Shown piece by piece: positions 40,592 to 55,500 of a DNA stretch of 64,000 bases. Origin of the DNA: Bin16 sp965206315 (GTDB taxonomy: Bacteria > Chloroflexota > Dehalococcoidia > Lucifugimonadales > Australimonadaceae). The notes beneath the pieces were generated by a model. It was not told the origin of the DNA, did no database searches, and saw nothing but the letters and a program-made list of their open reading frames with translations. Location: NCBI GenBank assembly GCA_965206315.1, contig OZ242210.1:124001-188000 (forward strand), written 5' to 3'. Every line of letters begins with the position of its first letter. Positions within the stretch are counted from its first letter, which is position 1. Position numbers and translations under genes: made by a program.

Positions 40592-43500
40592 ATGATCGCC
40601 GGCCCACATCGTGGGAGGGTCCAGGCCCGGCGCGCGCCAGCAACAGCGTGGGCGCTCGCCGCCGTGGCGGTCCTGTTCTTCTTCTCGCCCACTGCTTCCG
40701 CGCAGGCGCCGGCGCCTGGAGACGATACGACAGCTCCACTGCAGGTCGTCGTCACGGTAAGCCCCGCCGAGCCTGCGGTCGGACAGACGGTAACGCTGAA
40801 CACGGAGATAGCGAACGCTCCGGCGGACTCCGACCCTTCGTACGCATGGGAGGCGCAGCTTTCCGGGGCAGACGACTGGCATGCCGCCGGGACCGAGGCC
40901 ACCCTCTCGTTCCTCGCCAACCAGCCCGAGTCATGGGCATTCAGGGTAACGGTCACCTACGGCTCCGGCGCTTCCGCCAGGTCGGAACCGCTCACCGTTA
41001 CGTGGACCGACGCCTCAACGGCCCCGCGGTCCGTGCCTGAGGCAACGCCCGAGCCCACGCCTGAGCCGACACCGGAACCGACTCCTGAGCCTACGCCCGA
41101 ACCCACGCCTGAGCCGACACCGGAACCGACTCCTGAGCCTACGCCCGAGCCCACACCTGAGCCGACGCCTGAACCCCCGGCCGGGCCCACAGGATTGGAC
41201 GTGACCACCGAAGCAGGCTCGCTGGACGTGTCGGTGGACTGGGACGACGTTGACGGGGCGACCCACTACCTCGTGCGCTGGCGGGTGGCAGGCCCGGGCA
41301 ACGAGCTGAACGCGGGTGTGGAAGTGCAGTCCTCCGACGCCAGCATCACCGCCGACGGCTACGGCGAGTGGGTGGTGCGGGTTGAGGCGTGCAACGACGC
41401 GGGTTGCGGCCCGCACCTGTCCGCGAGGTTCAGCGTGGGTCCGGCCGCCACGCCCGAACCCACGCCAGAGCCCACGCCGGAGCCGACGCCTGAACCCACA
41501 CCGGAGCCGACGCCAGAGGCCACGCCGGAGCCGACACCTGAGCCCACGCCGGAGCCCACGCCGGAGGCCGACCTGACGCCGTCCTTCTCCACCGCGTTCA
41601 GCGCGCTGTTCTTCAAGCAAGGGGAGGACGCCGGCCAGACCGTGCTGCCCGAGGCCGAGGGCGGCGACGGCGAGCTGACCTACACCCTGTCCCCGGACCC
41701 GCCCGCGGGGCTGTCCTACGCCGCGGACACCCGCACCATCAGCGGCACGCCCACAGCCGCCGGCGAATACACGATGACCTACACAGCCGCCGACGAGGAC
41801 GCCGACGAGGCTTCGTTCACCTTCGCCATCACCGTGGCGGAGGCCTCCACACAGGGCGGTTCAGGCGCGAGGGGCCGGAGCACGGACGGTGTGAGCGGCC
41901 AGAGCGAGGACATCAGCGCGCTGCGTCCCCATGTCCGCAACATGCAGGTGGCGCGAAAGACGTACAGCGGGGCGTCTCCCCCCGGTTTCACGGTGACCTG
42001 GATCCCCCCGCTGGAAAGGGGCGATTCGGGGGAGACCGACCTGGTCGTCGAACAGTATGAGCTGCGTTACAAGAAAGCCGGCACATCCGTGTGGACGGAT
42101 GCCTTCATATCCAAGGACTCGCGCAGCGTGGATTTGACCGGCCTGGAGGCCGGCACGGTATACCATGTGGATCTGCGCGTGAAGTTCTCGGGCGAGCGCT
42201 ACACGGAGTGGAGTTTCGCGGACCTCAATGGGCACAGAACCAACCGCACGCCGACGCTCAGCGATGACTCATTCATCGCAGACGCCTCGTATCCGTGGGG
42301 CGCCGTGGGAGAACTTGACAACCTTGCCGGCTTCTTCACCGATGCGGACGGGGACACGCTGACCTATACGGCCTCCTACGCGCATCCCGGCGTGATGAAG
42401 GCCAGCGTGAACGGGACCACATTGTGGACGGACTTCCGCAATCCAGGGACGACAACGCTCACCTATGGAGCGCATGACGGGTACGGCGGATATGTCTCGC
42501 GCACGGCCACCATCTCGAGCACAGGAACGGTGACCCGGAGCGTGCGCGAGAACTCCGCCGCAGGCACGACGGTGGGGGGCCCGGTGCCGGGGATGCCCTA
42601 CGACGACGGCGACGATGAGACCGATGACGCGCTCACGTATACGCTGCATGGCGAGGCGGCGACTTCCGGCGCATTCGTCATCGACTCGGCGACGGGGCAG
42701 ATCAGCGTGAAGCAGGGGGCGAGCCTGGACTACGAGGCCAAGGCCTCCTACACGGGACAGGTGAAATGGACGGTCCAGGGGCAGGTCTGCGTCGCCAACC
42801 TGACCATCAACATCACGGATGCGGAGGCGGGTAAGCCCGCCACGCCGACGGTGGCGCGGAAGAAGTCCAGCGTGCCGATTACCCCGGCGCTGGACGTGTC
42901 CTGGCCGGCGGCCCCGGCTAACGGCACGACGATCACCGGGTACGAGGCCCAGTACCGCGTCAAGGCAGACGAGGGCGAGGCCCCCAACAGATGGACGGCC
43001 TATACCGGCACGCTGAGCGCCACGACGACCAGCCTCGTCCTGTCGACCCTGCCGGAGGGCGTGACCTACGAGGTCCAGGTGCGCGCCCTCACCAGCCTCG
43101 AGGGCGAGGGCCCGTGGTCGGACACGGGCTCCGGGCGGGCGAACCGGCTGCCGGCGCTCACCGCCTTCGAGTTCACCGGCGTGGAAATCGCCGCCGGTTC
43201 ATCCATCGAGTACCGGGAGACGGGACAACCGACGGCGGCGCTGTTCTTCACGGACGTGGACGGCGACGCGCTGACCTACACGGCCACCACCGGGCCCCCT
43301 GGGCTGCTGGGGGCCAGCCTCTCCGGCGCGGGGGGAAGCGCCCGCCTGCAGTTGACCGGGCTCAACCAGGGATCGGCCACGGTGACTCTTACGGCGATCG
43401 ACCCCTACGGCGGGGAAGTCCGGCGCACCGCGACGTTCACCATCACGGCAAGTGAGGAGCGCAGCATCCTCGAATTCTCCCCCGCGGGCACGGCGGTGGG

Positions 43501-46500
43501 CGACCCGGTGACCGGCACGCCCTACCAGGGCACGGCTCTGGTCTATAGCCTCGCAGGCAACATCGTGGAATCGGGGCTGTTCGTAATCAATTCCGCGACG
43601 GGCCAGATCAGCGTGGCGGAGGGGGCGGTGATCGACTCCTCGGTGGTCGACTCCCACCGGGAGGCCATGGAAGGGCAGGAAAGCAAACAGTTCTATAGCG
43701 GAGAGGTGCGCTACCGTGTGGGGGACCAGAACACCGCCATACAGGTACGCATCTTCGTGACGCAGGTGATGCCGGGAGCTCCCGGCAGGCCCACCCTGGC
43801 GCCCGAAACGTCCAGTGAGACGGGGAACCCCGGGCTGGACGCCTCCTGGACGGCGGCCGACGGCAACGGCCTGACCCTCACGGGCTACCAGGTCCGGTAC
43901 CGCAAACAGGGCGAAACCGAGTGGACGCCCTACAGTGGTACGCTGCCGACCTCTGCGGCAAGCGCGACCATGCCGGACCTGGATGCGACCACCACGTATG
44001 AGGCGCAAGTGCGCGCGGTGGCCAACACAGGCCCACCAGCGGACATCTTCCTCAGCGTGGACAAGACCTCTCTTCGCGAGAGCACGCAATCCTACTACGT
44101 TAACGTCACGGCGACCCGGCAGAGAACGTCCGGCGAGGTGACGGTTGCCCTGGCGTTTTCCGGCACGGCCAGCATGGTAGTCGATTACTCCCCGTACCCA
44201 TCCAACCCGACCATTACCATTGCCGACGGCGCGACCAGCGGGACGGTGGAGCTGCGCATGGCAGTGGTGACCGACGGCGACCGGGAGGGGAGCGAGACGA
44301 TCATCCTCTCCGGCACGGCCGCGGGGCTGAACGTCGGCAGCGTGGTCGTCACCGTCATCGACAACGACTATCCGGGCGACCCCATCACGGCCTCGCCTGA
44401 GAGATTCAGCCCCTGGTCTGAGACCGGCACGGGAATCACCGGCGAGCGCAACAGCATCACCCTCTCGGCCAGCCCGGACACCATCGGCGAGGATGCCGGG
44501 GCGACCGAGGTGACGGTATCGGCGACGCTGAACGCGGCGCTGGCCACGGACACGGTGGTGATCCTGACGCTGGGCGGGACAGCGGCGGCCCCGGCGGACT
44601 ACACGGCGACGTCACTGGCGAGCATCACCATCCCCAAGGGCCAGACCAGCGCCGAGGGAACGCTGACCATCACCCCGGTCGATGACACGGTGGTGGAGGG
44701 CGACGAGAGCATCGAGGTCACCGGGAGCTACAAGCGCTTCACCGTCTCCCCGGACACGATCACACTGACGGACAACGACACGGCGACGGTGGGCATCAGC
44801 GGGCCGACGGCGGAGGTTGCGGAGGGGGAGAGCGCGGCGTTCACGGTGACGCTCAGCAAAGCCATCGCCAGGGAGACGACGGTGGCGTGGTCGGCGCCCC
44901 TGGCAACCGACACGGCTACGGCGGCGGACCTGGGGGCGACGTCGGGGACGGTGACCTTCGCGGCGGGTTCGGCGGCGGGTGCGACGCAGACCATCAGCAT
45001 CCCCATCACGGACGACACCACTCTGGAGCCTGCGGAGACGTTCACCGTCACCCTCGGGGCCGTCGGCGGCGACCTTGCGGGCCTCGTGACGGTGGACCCG
45101 GCGGCGGCGAGGGCGACCATCGCGAAGGACGCCAGTTTCGGCGCCCACATTACCCTCTCGTTCGACCCTGAGTACGTCCAGGAGGGGGCTGACTTCGTCG
45201 TCACCCTCACGGCAACCCGGGACGGCACAGAGGGCGATCACCTGGTCGATTGGAGCGTGGCCACCGTCACACAGCAAACCGCCACCAACAGCACCGACTT
45301 CACAAAGGGGGGAGGCGGCTCCTGCGACAACAGACCGGGTGCCGACTACTTTATGCGTACACTTCCTTCCGATGTGCGCATCGCACCGGGCGAGTCCAGC
45401 GCATCGACGACCGTGACCTTCCACATTTGTTCCGACGATCTGGATGACCCGAACGAGACGATCATCTACACGGCGACCGCGTCCGGCGCAACCTTCACCG
45501 AGGCCGTGCTCACCATCGGCGACCCGGAAACCATCACCCTTTCGGTCAGCCCCGACACCATCGCGGAGGACGCCGGCGCCACTGAGACAACGGTGACGGC
45601 GACGCTGAGCGCGGCGCGGGCCACGGACACGGTGGTGGACCTGACGCTGGGCGGGACGGCGGCAGACCCGGCGGACTACTCGGCGACGGGCCTGACGAGC
45701 ATCACCATCCCCAAGGGGCAGACCAGCGCCGAGGGAACGCTGACCATAACACCCGTCCATGACACGGAGGCGGATGATGGCGAGACCATCACCGTTTCGG
45801 GTGCGTCGGGGGCGCGGCCGGTGACCGCGGCGGACATCACCCTTACCAATGTCACGCCGCCGGCGCCGGTGATCTCCTTCGAGACCGCGCCGACATCGGT
45901 CGAGGAAGGGAAGACCGCCTCGTATATCGTCAAGCTGGAAGGCAGGCGCACCACAAACGTCACGGTGCGCTTCAAGACCGGCGCCGACGGTGACCTGGCC
46001 ACTGCGGGACAGGACTACACCGCGGTGGACTCGACCATCACCTTCACGCCCACAGACACCACCAAGACGGTGACGGTCAGCACCGTCAGTGACCAAAGGT
46101 TCGAGGTCTCGGAAGACTTCACCGTCACCGTCTCGGACGCCCAGGGCGGCGGCGGGCTGGAGCCGGTGATCCGGGACGGGACCAAGACCACGACCATCAC
46201 CGACGCCTTCACCGACGATGACGCGTACCCCGAATCGTATACGTTGGAGGCCACTCCCACCTCGGTGGGCGAGGGCGACGGGGCTACCGAGATCCGCTTC
46301 ACCGCGACGCTGGACGACGAGGGCACTTTCCCTCACCCCGTCGATGTCATCGTCTACGTTGAGGGTAAAGCCGGACAAAGGGGAACGGCAGACCTCAACG
46401 AGGACTACGCCGTCGCCGGCAGCCACGGGGAGTTCCTGATCTTCTCCATCGACCCGCGGGAGGACAGCGGCACCGGAACCCTGACGCTGACGCCAGTGGA

Positions 46501-49500
46501 CGACAGCGTGGTGGAGAGGGAGGAGACGGTCGTCTTCACCAGCGCGGCCGGCGGAGGCATGACAGCCTCCGACACGCTAACCGTGACCCTCACGGACAAC
46601 GACATGGCTACGAGCATTACGTTGAGCGTCAGCCCGTCGGTCCTGCGCGAGGGCAGCTCGGACCAAGCTACCGACGTCACGGTCACGGCGACGCTGGACA
46701 GCGACGCGACGCTGTCGGGTCCGACTGAGGTAACGGTGTCGCTGGAGGACGGGACCGCCAAGAGCGAGGACTACTCCAAGGCCACTGCGACGGTGATCAT
46801 TCCCGAGGGAGAATCGAGCGGGTCCGGGAGCCTCAAAGTGACGGTCATGGGTGATGACAAGGCCGAGGAAGATGAAACCCTGAACGTCACCGGAACGTCG
46901 AAGGAGTTCACGGTCCATCCGGCGGAGCTCACCATCCTGGACGACGACTCCACTCGCAGTGGCAACAATATCAGGCTTACCGTGAGCCCCAGCAGGGTGC
47001 GGGAGGACGCAGGGGCCACCGTTCTCAGCGTCACGGCGTCGTTGCTGGGGCAGGGTAAGGCTTCTAAGAGCATCGAGATCGACCTGTCGTTGGCCAACGG
47101 CACGGCCACGCTCGCGGACGGCGACTACTCGGCGGCCACCGGGACGGTGACCATCTCCACGGACCAGTCGTACGGCGTTGCCGACTTCACCTTCACGCCA
47201 ACCAACGACGCCGTCGTGGAGGGCGACGAGACCGTCCTCGTGAACGGGTCGGTCCAGGGGGTGAGCGTTTCTCCCGCGACGGTCACAATCGTCAACACCA
47301 ACCACGCGGACCTGAGCATCAGCGGCTCGAGCGAAGCGGTGGCCGAGGGCGCCAGCGCGACGTTCACCGTCACTCTCTCTGCGGCCATCTCAGAGGACGT
47401 GAGCGTGGCGTGGTCCGCAACGCCAAACACCGCCGTGGCGGCGGACTACTCCCCGGGCAGCGGCTCCGTCACCTTCCCGGCGGGCTCGGCGGCAGGCGCT
47501 ACGCAGACCTTCACCGTCGGAATGACGGACGACGCGCTGTCAGAGGTGCTGGAGAACTTCACCGTGGAGTTGGGGACGGTGACCTCGGATGTCAGCGCGT
47601 TCGTCGCGCTCAAGTCAGGCGCGTTCATCGCGGACGCGTTCATCGCTGAGAGCGACCCCATCACGGTCAGCATCGAGGGCCCGTCATCCGTTAGCGAGGG
47701 TGACGCGACCTCCAACTACACCGTGTCACTCTCCGGTGGCACCCCGACCGCAGACCTGACGGTGGACTACGCCACGTCGGACGGCACTGCCACGGCGGGC
47801 GAAGACTACGACGCGGCATCCGGCACGCTGACGTTTACGCAGGCGGACCACGCCGGCAAGACCTTCACCGTGCAGACCACCGAGGACACGACCGGCGAGT
47901 CGGATGAGACGTTCACCGTCACCATCTCCAGCCCCACGGGCGGGGGCGGTCCGGCGCCGGGCCTGGGAACGTCGAAGTCGGTCACCACCACCATCACGGA
48001 CGACGACTCCACACCCACGGGCATCACGCTGAGCGTCGACCCCGACACCCTCGGCGAGGACGACAGCGCGACATCCGTCACCGTGACGGCCACCCTGAAC
48101 GGGGGCACGCGGGCCGAGGCGACGGTGGTGACCATCGGCACGCTGACCGGGTCGGCGACGAAGGGGACGGACTACACGGCAACGTCGCTGGCCTCCATCA
48201 CGATTCCGGCCAACGCCGGGAGCCATACCGGCACGATCACCATCACGCCGACGGACGACAAAGTGGTCGAGGGCAACGAGACCATCATCATCCCCGGCAC
48301 CACTACCACGCAGGTGGGGCTGACCGTCACGTCGGCCACCATCACCCTGAAGGACCACAACGGGACTACCACCGACGACCCCAATGACGAGGACAAGGCG
48401 GACATCAGCATCGAGGGTCCGACAGGGAACATCGCTGAGGGCGGAAACGCCGTCTTCACCGTCACCATGTCTGCGGGAGTGGGGTCGGAGGTACGGGTGG
48501 CGTGGAGCGCGCCATTGGGGACGGACGCGGCAGAGGGAACCGACCTGTCGGCGACCTCGGGCACCTTGACGTTCCCTGCGAACAGCGCAGCCGAGACCAC
48601 CCGGACCATCACCATCACCGCGACCGACGACATGCTCTCGGAGGGAGCGGAGAGCTTCACGGTGACGCTCGGGACGATCACGACGACGCTGCCCACCACC
48701 CAGGTGTCGCTGAAGAGCGACGACTCCAGCGCGACGGCGACCATAGCCGCGAGCGACCCGATCACCATCAACATCTCCGGCCCGACGGCGGTGGACGAGG
48801 GCGACGCGACCTCCAACTACACCGTTTCCCTGTCCCCGTCCGGCGTCAAGCCCACGGCGGACCTGACGGTGGACTACGCCACTGCCAACGGCACGGCGAC
48901 GGCTGGCTCCGACTACACCGCCAAGTCCGGCACGCTCACCTTCACGAATGCGGCTGCGGGGGCGCAGACCTTCACGGTGCAGACGACGGGGGACACGACC
49001 GACGAGTCCGGGGAGACGTTCACCGTCACCATCTCCAGCCCGTCGGGCGGCGGCGGGACCACGTCCCTGGGCACATCGAGGTCGGTCACCACCACTATCA
49101 CGGACGACGATACCGCTCCCACCGGCATCACGCTCAACGCCAACCCCAACAGCCTCGGCGAGGACGACAGCGCGACCTCCGTCACGGTCACCGCCACACT
49201 GAACGGAAGCGCGCTGCCCTCAGACACCGTCGTCACGATCGGCACACTGGCCGGAACCGCGACGGAGGACACCGACTACACGGCCACGTCCCTTACCAGC
49301 ATCACCATTCCGGCCAATTCGACCAGTGGCGAGGGTTCGATCACCATCACGCCGACGGACGACCTGGTGGTCGAGGGCGACGAGACCATCATCGTGTCGG
49401 GGAGCACCACCACGCAGGTGGGGCTGGACGTGACCTCCACCACCATCACGCTCACAGACGACAACAAGACGACCACGACGCCCGGGGACAAGGACAGCGC

Positions 49501-52500
49501 CGAGCTCTCCATCAGCGGACCCACATCGAACGTCTCCGAGGGGAGCGACGCGACGTTCACGGTGACGCTGTCGGCGGCGGTGGACGCGCAGGTGCAGGTG
49601 GCGTGGAGCGCCCCGTTGGGTACCGACGCCGCAGGAAGCGCAGACCTGGGCTCGACGTCCGGCACGGTCACCTTCGCGGCCAATTCGGCGGCGGGCGCGA
49701 CGCAGACGATCACCGTCGCCGCCACCGACGACGCGCTCTCGGAGACGGCTGAGGGCTTCACGGTGACGCTGGGGGCAATCACCTCGACGCTCTCGAGCCA
49801 GATCTCCCTGAAGAACGGCGCCTCCTCCGCCCAGGCAACCATAGCGGCGAGCGACCCGATAACCATCAACATCTCCGGCCCATCGTCCGTTGACGAGGGC
49901 GACGCGACGACGGCGTACACCGTCAGCCTCTCGCCGTCAGGCGTCACTCCTGCGGCCGACCTCACAGTGAGCTACGGGACGGCCAACGGTACGGCGACGG
50001 CCGGGACGGACTACACGGCCAAGTCCGGCACGCTCACGTTCACGCAAACTGCTGCTGGGTCGCAGACCTTCACCGTGCAAACGACCGGGGACAGCATCGA
50101 CGAGGACGCGGGCGAGTCCTTCACCGTCACCATCTCCAGCCCATCGGGCGGCGGCGGAGCCACCCCGAACCTGGGCACGTCTTCAGTCTCCACCACGATA
50201 ACGGACGATGATGACGCGCCGTCGGGCATCACGCTGAGCGCCAGCCCCAACACCCTCGGCGAGGACGACGCTGCAACGTCCGTCACCGTCACCGCCACCC
50301 TGACCGGCGACAGTACGCGCACCTCTGCGACTGTGGTGACCATCGGGACGCTTGCCGGCACGGCGACGAAGGGCACGGACTACACCGCCACGACGTTGGC
50401 CAGCATCACGATTCCGCCCAACACGGAGAGCGGGACCGGGACGCTGACCATAACGCCCACCGATGATCAAGTCGTGGAGGGCGACGAGACCATCACGATA
50501 CCCGGTACGACCACGGTCTCGGGTCTGAGCGTCACTTCGGCCACCATCACCCTCACCGACGACGACAAGTCCACGACGCCGCCCGGCGACAAGGACTCGG
50601 CGGAGCTGAGCATCACCGGGCCCGCATCGAACGTCTCCGAGGGCAGCGACGCTACCTTCACGGTGACCCTGTCCAAGTCAGTCGCCGAAGACGTGACGGT
50701 AGCTTGGAGCGCTCCTCTTGGGACGGACGCAGCAGAGGGCGCGGACCTGGGCTCAACCTCCGGCACGGTCACCTTCGCGGCGAACAGCGCGGCGGGCGCC
50801 ACGCAGACCATCACCATCACCGCGACGGACGACAAGCTGTCTGAGGGCGACGAGTCGTTCACGGTGACCCTGGGGGCCATCACCTCGACACTCGCAAGCC
50901 AGATATCTCTCAAGAGCGGGTCGTCCAGCGTTACGGCGACGATCGCCGAGAGCGACCCGATCACAGTGAACATCTCTGGCCCGACGGCGGTGAACGAGGG
51001 CGACGCGACGACGGCCTACACCGTTTCGCTGTCCCCGGCCGGCGTGACCCCGACGTCGGATCTGACGGTCTCCTACGCCACCTCCGACGGTACGGCAACC
51101 GCCGGCACGGACTACACGGCCAGTTCTGGCACGCTCACCTTCACGAACACGGCCGCGGGCTCGCAGACGTTCACCGTGCAGACCACCACGGACGCCGTCG
51201 ACGAGGGCACGGGCGAGACGTTCACGGTCACCATCTCCAGTCCATCGGGCGGCGGAGGGCTGACACCGAGTATCGGCACTTCGTCCGTCAGCACGACCAT
51301 CACGGACGACGACGATGCCCCCACCGGCATCACGCTCTCGGCCAACCCGTCGAGCCTCGGCGAGGACGACGTTGCGACGTCTGTCACCGTGAAGGCCACC
51401 CTGAACGGCGGCACGACGCGGACCGAGGCGACGGTGGTCACCATCGGGACGTTGGCCGGATCGGCGACGAAGGACACGGATTACACCGCAACCTCCCTGG
51501 CCAGCATCACCATTCCGGCCAACTCGACCAGTGGCGAGGGTTCGATCACCATCACGCCGACGGACGACCTCGTGGTGGAGGGGGACGAGACCATCATCCT
51601 GTCGGGCACGACCACGGTGAGCCTGAGCGTGTCCGACGCCACCATCACGCTCACCGACGACGACAAGACCACCACGTCGACGCCCAACGACAAGGACTCA
51701 GGGGAAGTGAGCATCTCCGGGCCTTCCGGCCCTGTCGCGGAGAGAAGCAACGCCACGTTCACCGTCACCCTGTCGGCGGCGGTGGACGCGGAGGTGCAGG
51801 TCGCGTGGAGCGCGCCGCTGGGGACGGACGCCGCGGGGAGCGAGGACCTGGGCTCGACCTCCGGCACGGTCACCTTCGCCGCGAACAGCGCGGCGGGCGC
51901 GACGCAGTCCATCACCATCGCCGCCACCGACGATATGCTCTCCGAGGACAACGAGTCGTTCACCGTCACGCTGGGGACCATCACCTCGACGCTTGCGAGT
52001 CAGATCTCCTTGAAGAACGGGGCCTCCAGCGCCACTGCGACGATAGCGGCGAGCGACCCGATCACCGTCAACATCTCCGGCCCGTCATCCGTCGACGAGG
52101 GCGACGCGACCTCCAACTACACCGTCTCCCTCTCCCCCTCCGGCGTCACCCCGACGGCTGACCTTACCGTCTCCTACGCCACGGCCAACGGCACGGCGAC
52201 GGCGGGCTCCGACTACACCGCCAAGTCCGGCACGCTCACCTTCACGAATGCGGCCGCCGGCTCGCAGACCTTCACGGTGCAGACGGCCGAGGACACCCTC
52301 GACGAAGGCACGGGCGAGACCTTCACAGTGACCATCTCCAGCCCATCGGGCGGCGGCGGGCCTGCGCCGAGCCTTGGCACATCGAAATCGGTAACAACCA
52401 CGATAACGGACGACGACGACACCCCGACCGGAATCACGCTCAGCGCCAGCCCGTCGACCCTCGGCGAGGACGACAACGCAACGTCCGTCACCGTCACCGC

Positions 52501-55500
52501 CACCCTGAACGGGAGCAGCACGCGTACGTCTCCGACGGTGGTCACGATCGGAACGCTCTCGGGCACCGCGACGAAGGACACGGACTACACGGCCACGTCG
52601 CTTGCCAGCATCACGATTCCTGCCAACGAGACCAGCGGCACCGGCTCGATCACCATCACGCCTACCGATGATCAGGTCGTGGAGGGCGATGAGACCATCA
52701 CGATACCCGGCACGACCACGGTGAGCCTGACCGTGACCTCCGCCACGATAACGCTGACGGATGACGACAAGTCCACAACGACTCCCGGAGACAAGGACAA
52801 GGCGGAACTCAGCATCACAGGCCCGACAGGGAACGTGGCTGAGGGTTCGGATGCCACCTTCACCGTCACCCTGTCGGCAGCGGTGGACGCTCAGGTGCAG
52901 GTGGCGTGGAGCGCGCCGCTGAGCACTGACGCCGCAGAGGGCGCGGACCTGGGCTCGACCTCCGGCACGGTCACGTTCGCGGCCAACTCTTCCGCGGGAG
53001 CAACGCAGTCCATCACCATCACCGCGACTGACGACGCGCTGTCGGAGACATCCGAGTCCTTCACGATGACGCTTGGGACCATCACGTCGACGCTCTCCTC
53101 CCAGGTCTCCCTGAAGAGCGGCGCATCCAGCGCCACTGCGACGATCGCCGAGAGCGACCCGATTACCATCGACATCTCCGGCCCAACTGCGGTGAACGAG
53201 GGCGACGCGACAACGGCGTACACCGTCTCGCTGTCCCCGGCCGGCGTGACCCCAACGTCGGATCTGACGGTCTCATACGCCACTGCCAACGGAACGGCGA
53301 TGGCTGGCTCCGACTACACGGCGAAGTCCGGCACGCTGACCTTCACGAACACGGCCGCGGGCTCGCAGACGTTCACCGTGCAGACGACCGGGGACACCAT
53401 CGACGAGGGGGCGGGCGAGACGTTCACCGTGGCCATCTCCAGCCCAGCGGGCGGCGGCGGACCTGCGCCGAGCCTGGGAACCTCGTCGGTGAGCACGACC
53501 ATCACGGATGACGACGACGCTCCCACGGGCATCGCCCTCTCGGCCAGCCCCAACAGCCTGGGAGAGGACGACAGCGCGACTTCGGTAACCGTCACCGCCA
53601 CCCTGAACGGCGGCACCACGCGGACCGACGCGACGGTGGTGACCATCGGCACGCTCTCCGGGACCGCGACCAAGGACACCGACTACACCGCAACATCCCT
53701 CGCCAGCATCACCATTCCCGCCAACGAAACCAGCAGCACGGGCACGTTCACCATCACCCCAACGGACGACCTGGTGGTGGAGGGTGACGAGACCATCACA
53801 GTGCCGGGTACGACCACGGTTTCGGGCCTGAGCGTGAGCGACGCCATCATCACGCTTACCGACGACGACAAGTCCACGACGACTCCCGGAGACAAGGACT
53901 CGGCGGAGCTGAGCATCGCAGGTCCTTCCGGCACTGTGGCCGAGGGAAGCGACGCGACCTTCACCGTCACCCTGTCCAAGGCCGTTGCTGCGGAGGTACA
54001 GGTGGCATGGAGCGCGCCTTTGACCGCCGACGCCGCTAAGGCCGCGGACCTGGGCTCAACCTCCGGCACCGTCACCTTCGCGGCGAACAGCGCGGCGGGC
54101 GCGACGCAGTCCATCACCATCACCGCCACCGACGACATGCTCTCAGAGACGGCGGAGAGCTTCACGGTGACGCTCGGCACGATCACCTCCACCCTCTCAT
54201 CCCAGATCTCCCTGAAGAACGGGGCGTCATCCGCCCAAGCCACCATCTCCGCGAGCGACCCGATCGCCATCAGCATCTCCGGCCCGTCCACCGTGGACGA
54301 GGGCGACGCAACGACTGCGTACACCGTCTCACTCTCCCCGTCCGGCATCACCCCGACGGCCAATCTCACCGTGAGCTACGCCACCGCTGACGGGACGGCG
54401 ACGGCGGGGTCCGACTACACCGCCAAGTCGGGGACGCTCACCTTCACGAATGCGGCCCCGGGCTCGCAGACCTTCACGGTCCAGACGACCGAGGACACCA
54501 GCGACGAAGGCACGGGCGAGACGTTCACCGTGACCATCTCCAGCCCAGCGGGCGGGGGCGGGCCGTCGCCGAGTCTTGGCACATCGAAGACGGTCACCAC
54601 CACGATCACGGACGACGACGACGCTCCGAGCGGCATCACGCTCAGCGCCAGCCCGTCCACCCTCGGGGAGGACGACAGCGCGACCCCTGTCACGGTCACC
54701 GCCACCCTGAACGGCGGCACCACGCGGGCCGAGGCGACGGTCGTCACGATCGGGATGCTTGCCGGCACGGCGACGAAGGGCACGGACTACACCGCCACGA
54801 CGCTTGCCAGCATCACGATCCCGGCCAACTCCGCGAGCGGTACTGGGGCGATCACCATCACGCCGACGGACGACGAAGTTGTCGAGGGCGACGAGACGAT
54901 CACCATCCCCGGCACGACCACCGTGAGCCTGACCGTGAACTCGGCCACCATCACGCTGAATGACCACAACGGGACTACCACCGAAGACCCCGACGACAAG
55001 GACAAGGCGGAACTCAGCATCTCAGGTCCGGCGTCAAACGTAGCCGAGGGGAGCAACGCCGTCTTCACGATGACGCTGTCCAAAGCGGTTGCCAAAGCCG
55101 TGACGGTGGCGTGGAGCGCCCCTCTTGGGACGGACGCAGCAGAGGGCTCAGACCTGTCGGCCACGTCCGGCACGGTCACCTTCGCCGCCAACTCTTCTGC
55201 GGGGGCAACGCAGACCATCACCATCACCGCGACTGACGACAAGCTGTCTGAGACGGCCGAGTCCTTCACCCTCACGCTTGGGACCATCACCACCACCCTC
55301 CCGTCCAGCCAGGTCTCCCTGAAGAGCGGGTCGTCCAGCGCAACTGCGACGATAGCGGCGAGCGACCCGATAACCATCTCGATTTCAGGACCTACGTCCG
55401 TTGATGAGGGTGACGCGACGACGGTCTACACCGTCAGCCTCTCGCCGTCCGGCGTTACGCCCACGGCCGACCTTACCGTGTCCTACGCCACCTCCAACGG

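Noticed and set aside
40356..40595. Small leader ORF overlapping the giant gene's ATG
   Set aside because: Only a weak SD, proline/arginine-rich composition and no conserved look; the overlap may be chance.
44612..46426. Long minus-strand frames within the giant gene
   Set aside because: They follow the repeat period and codon bias of the sense frame and encode low-complexity Arg/Ser/Val-rich sequence; the plus frame has the signal peptide and domains.
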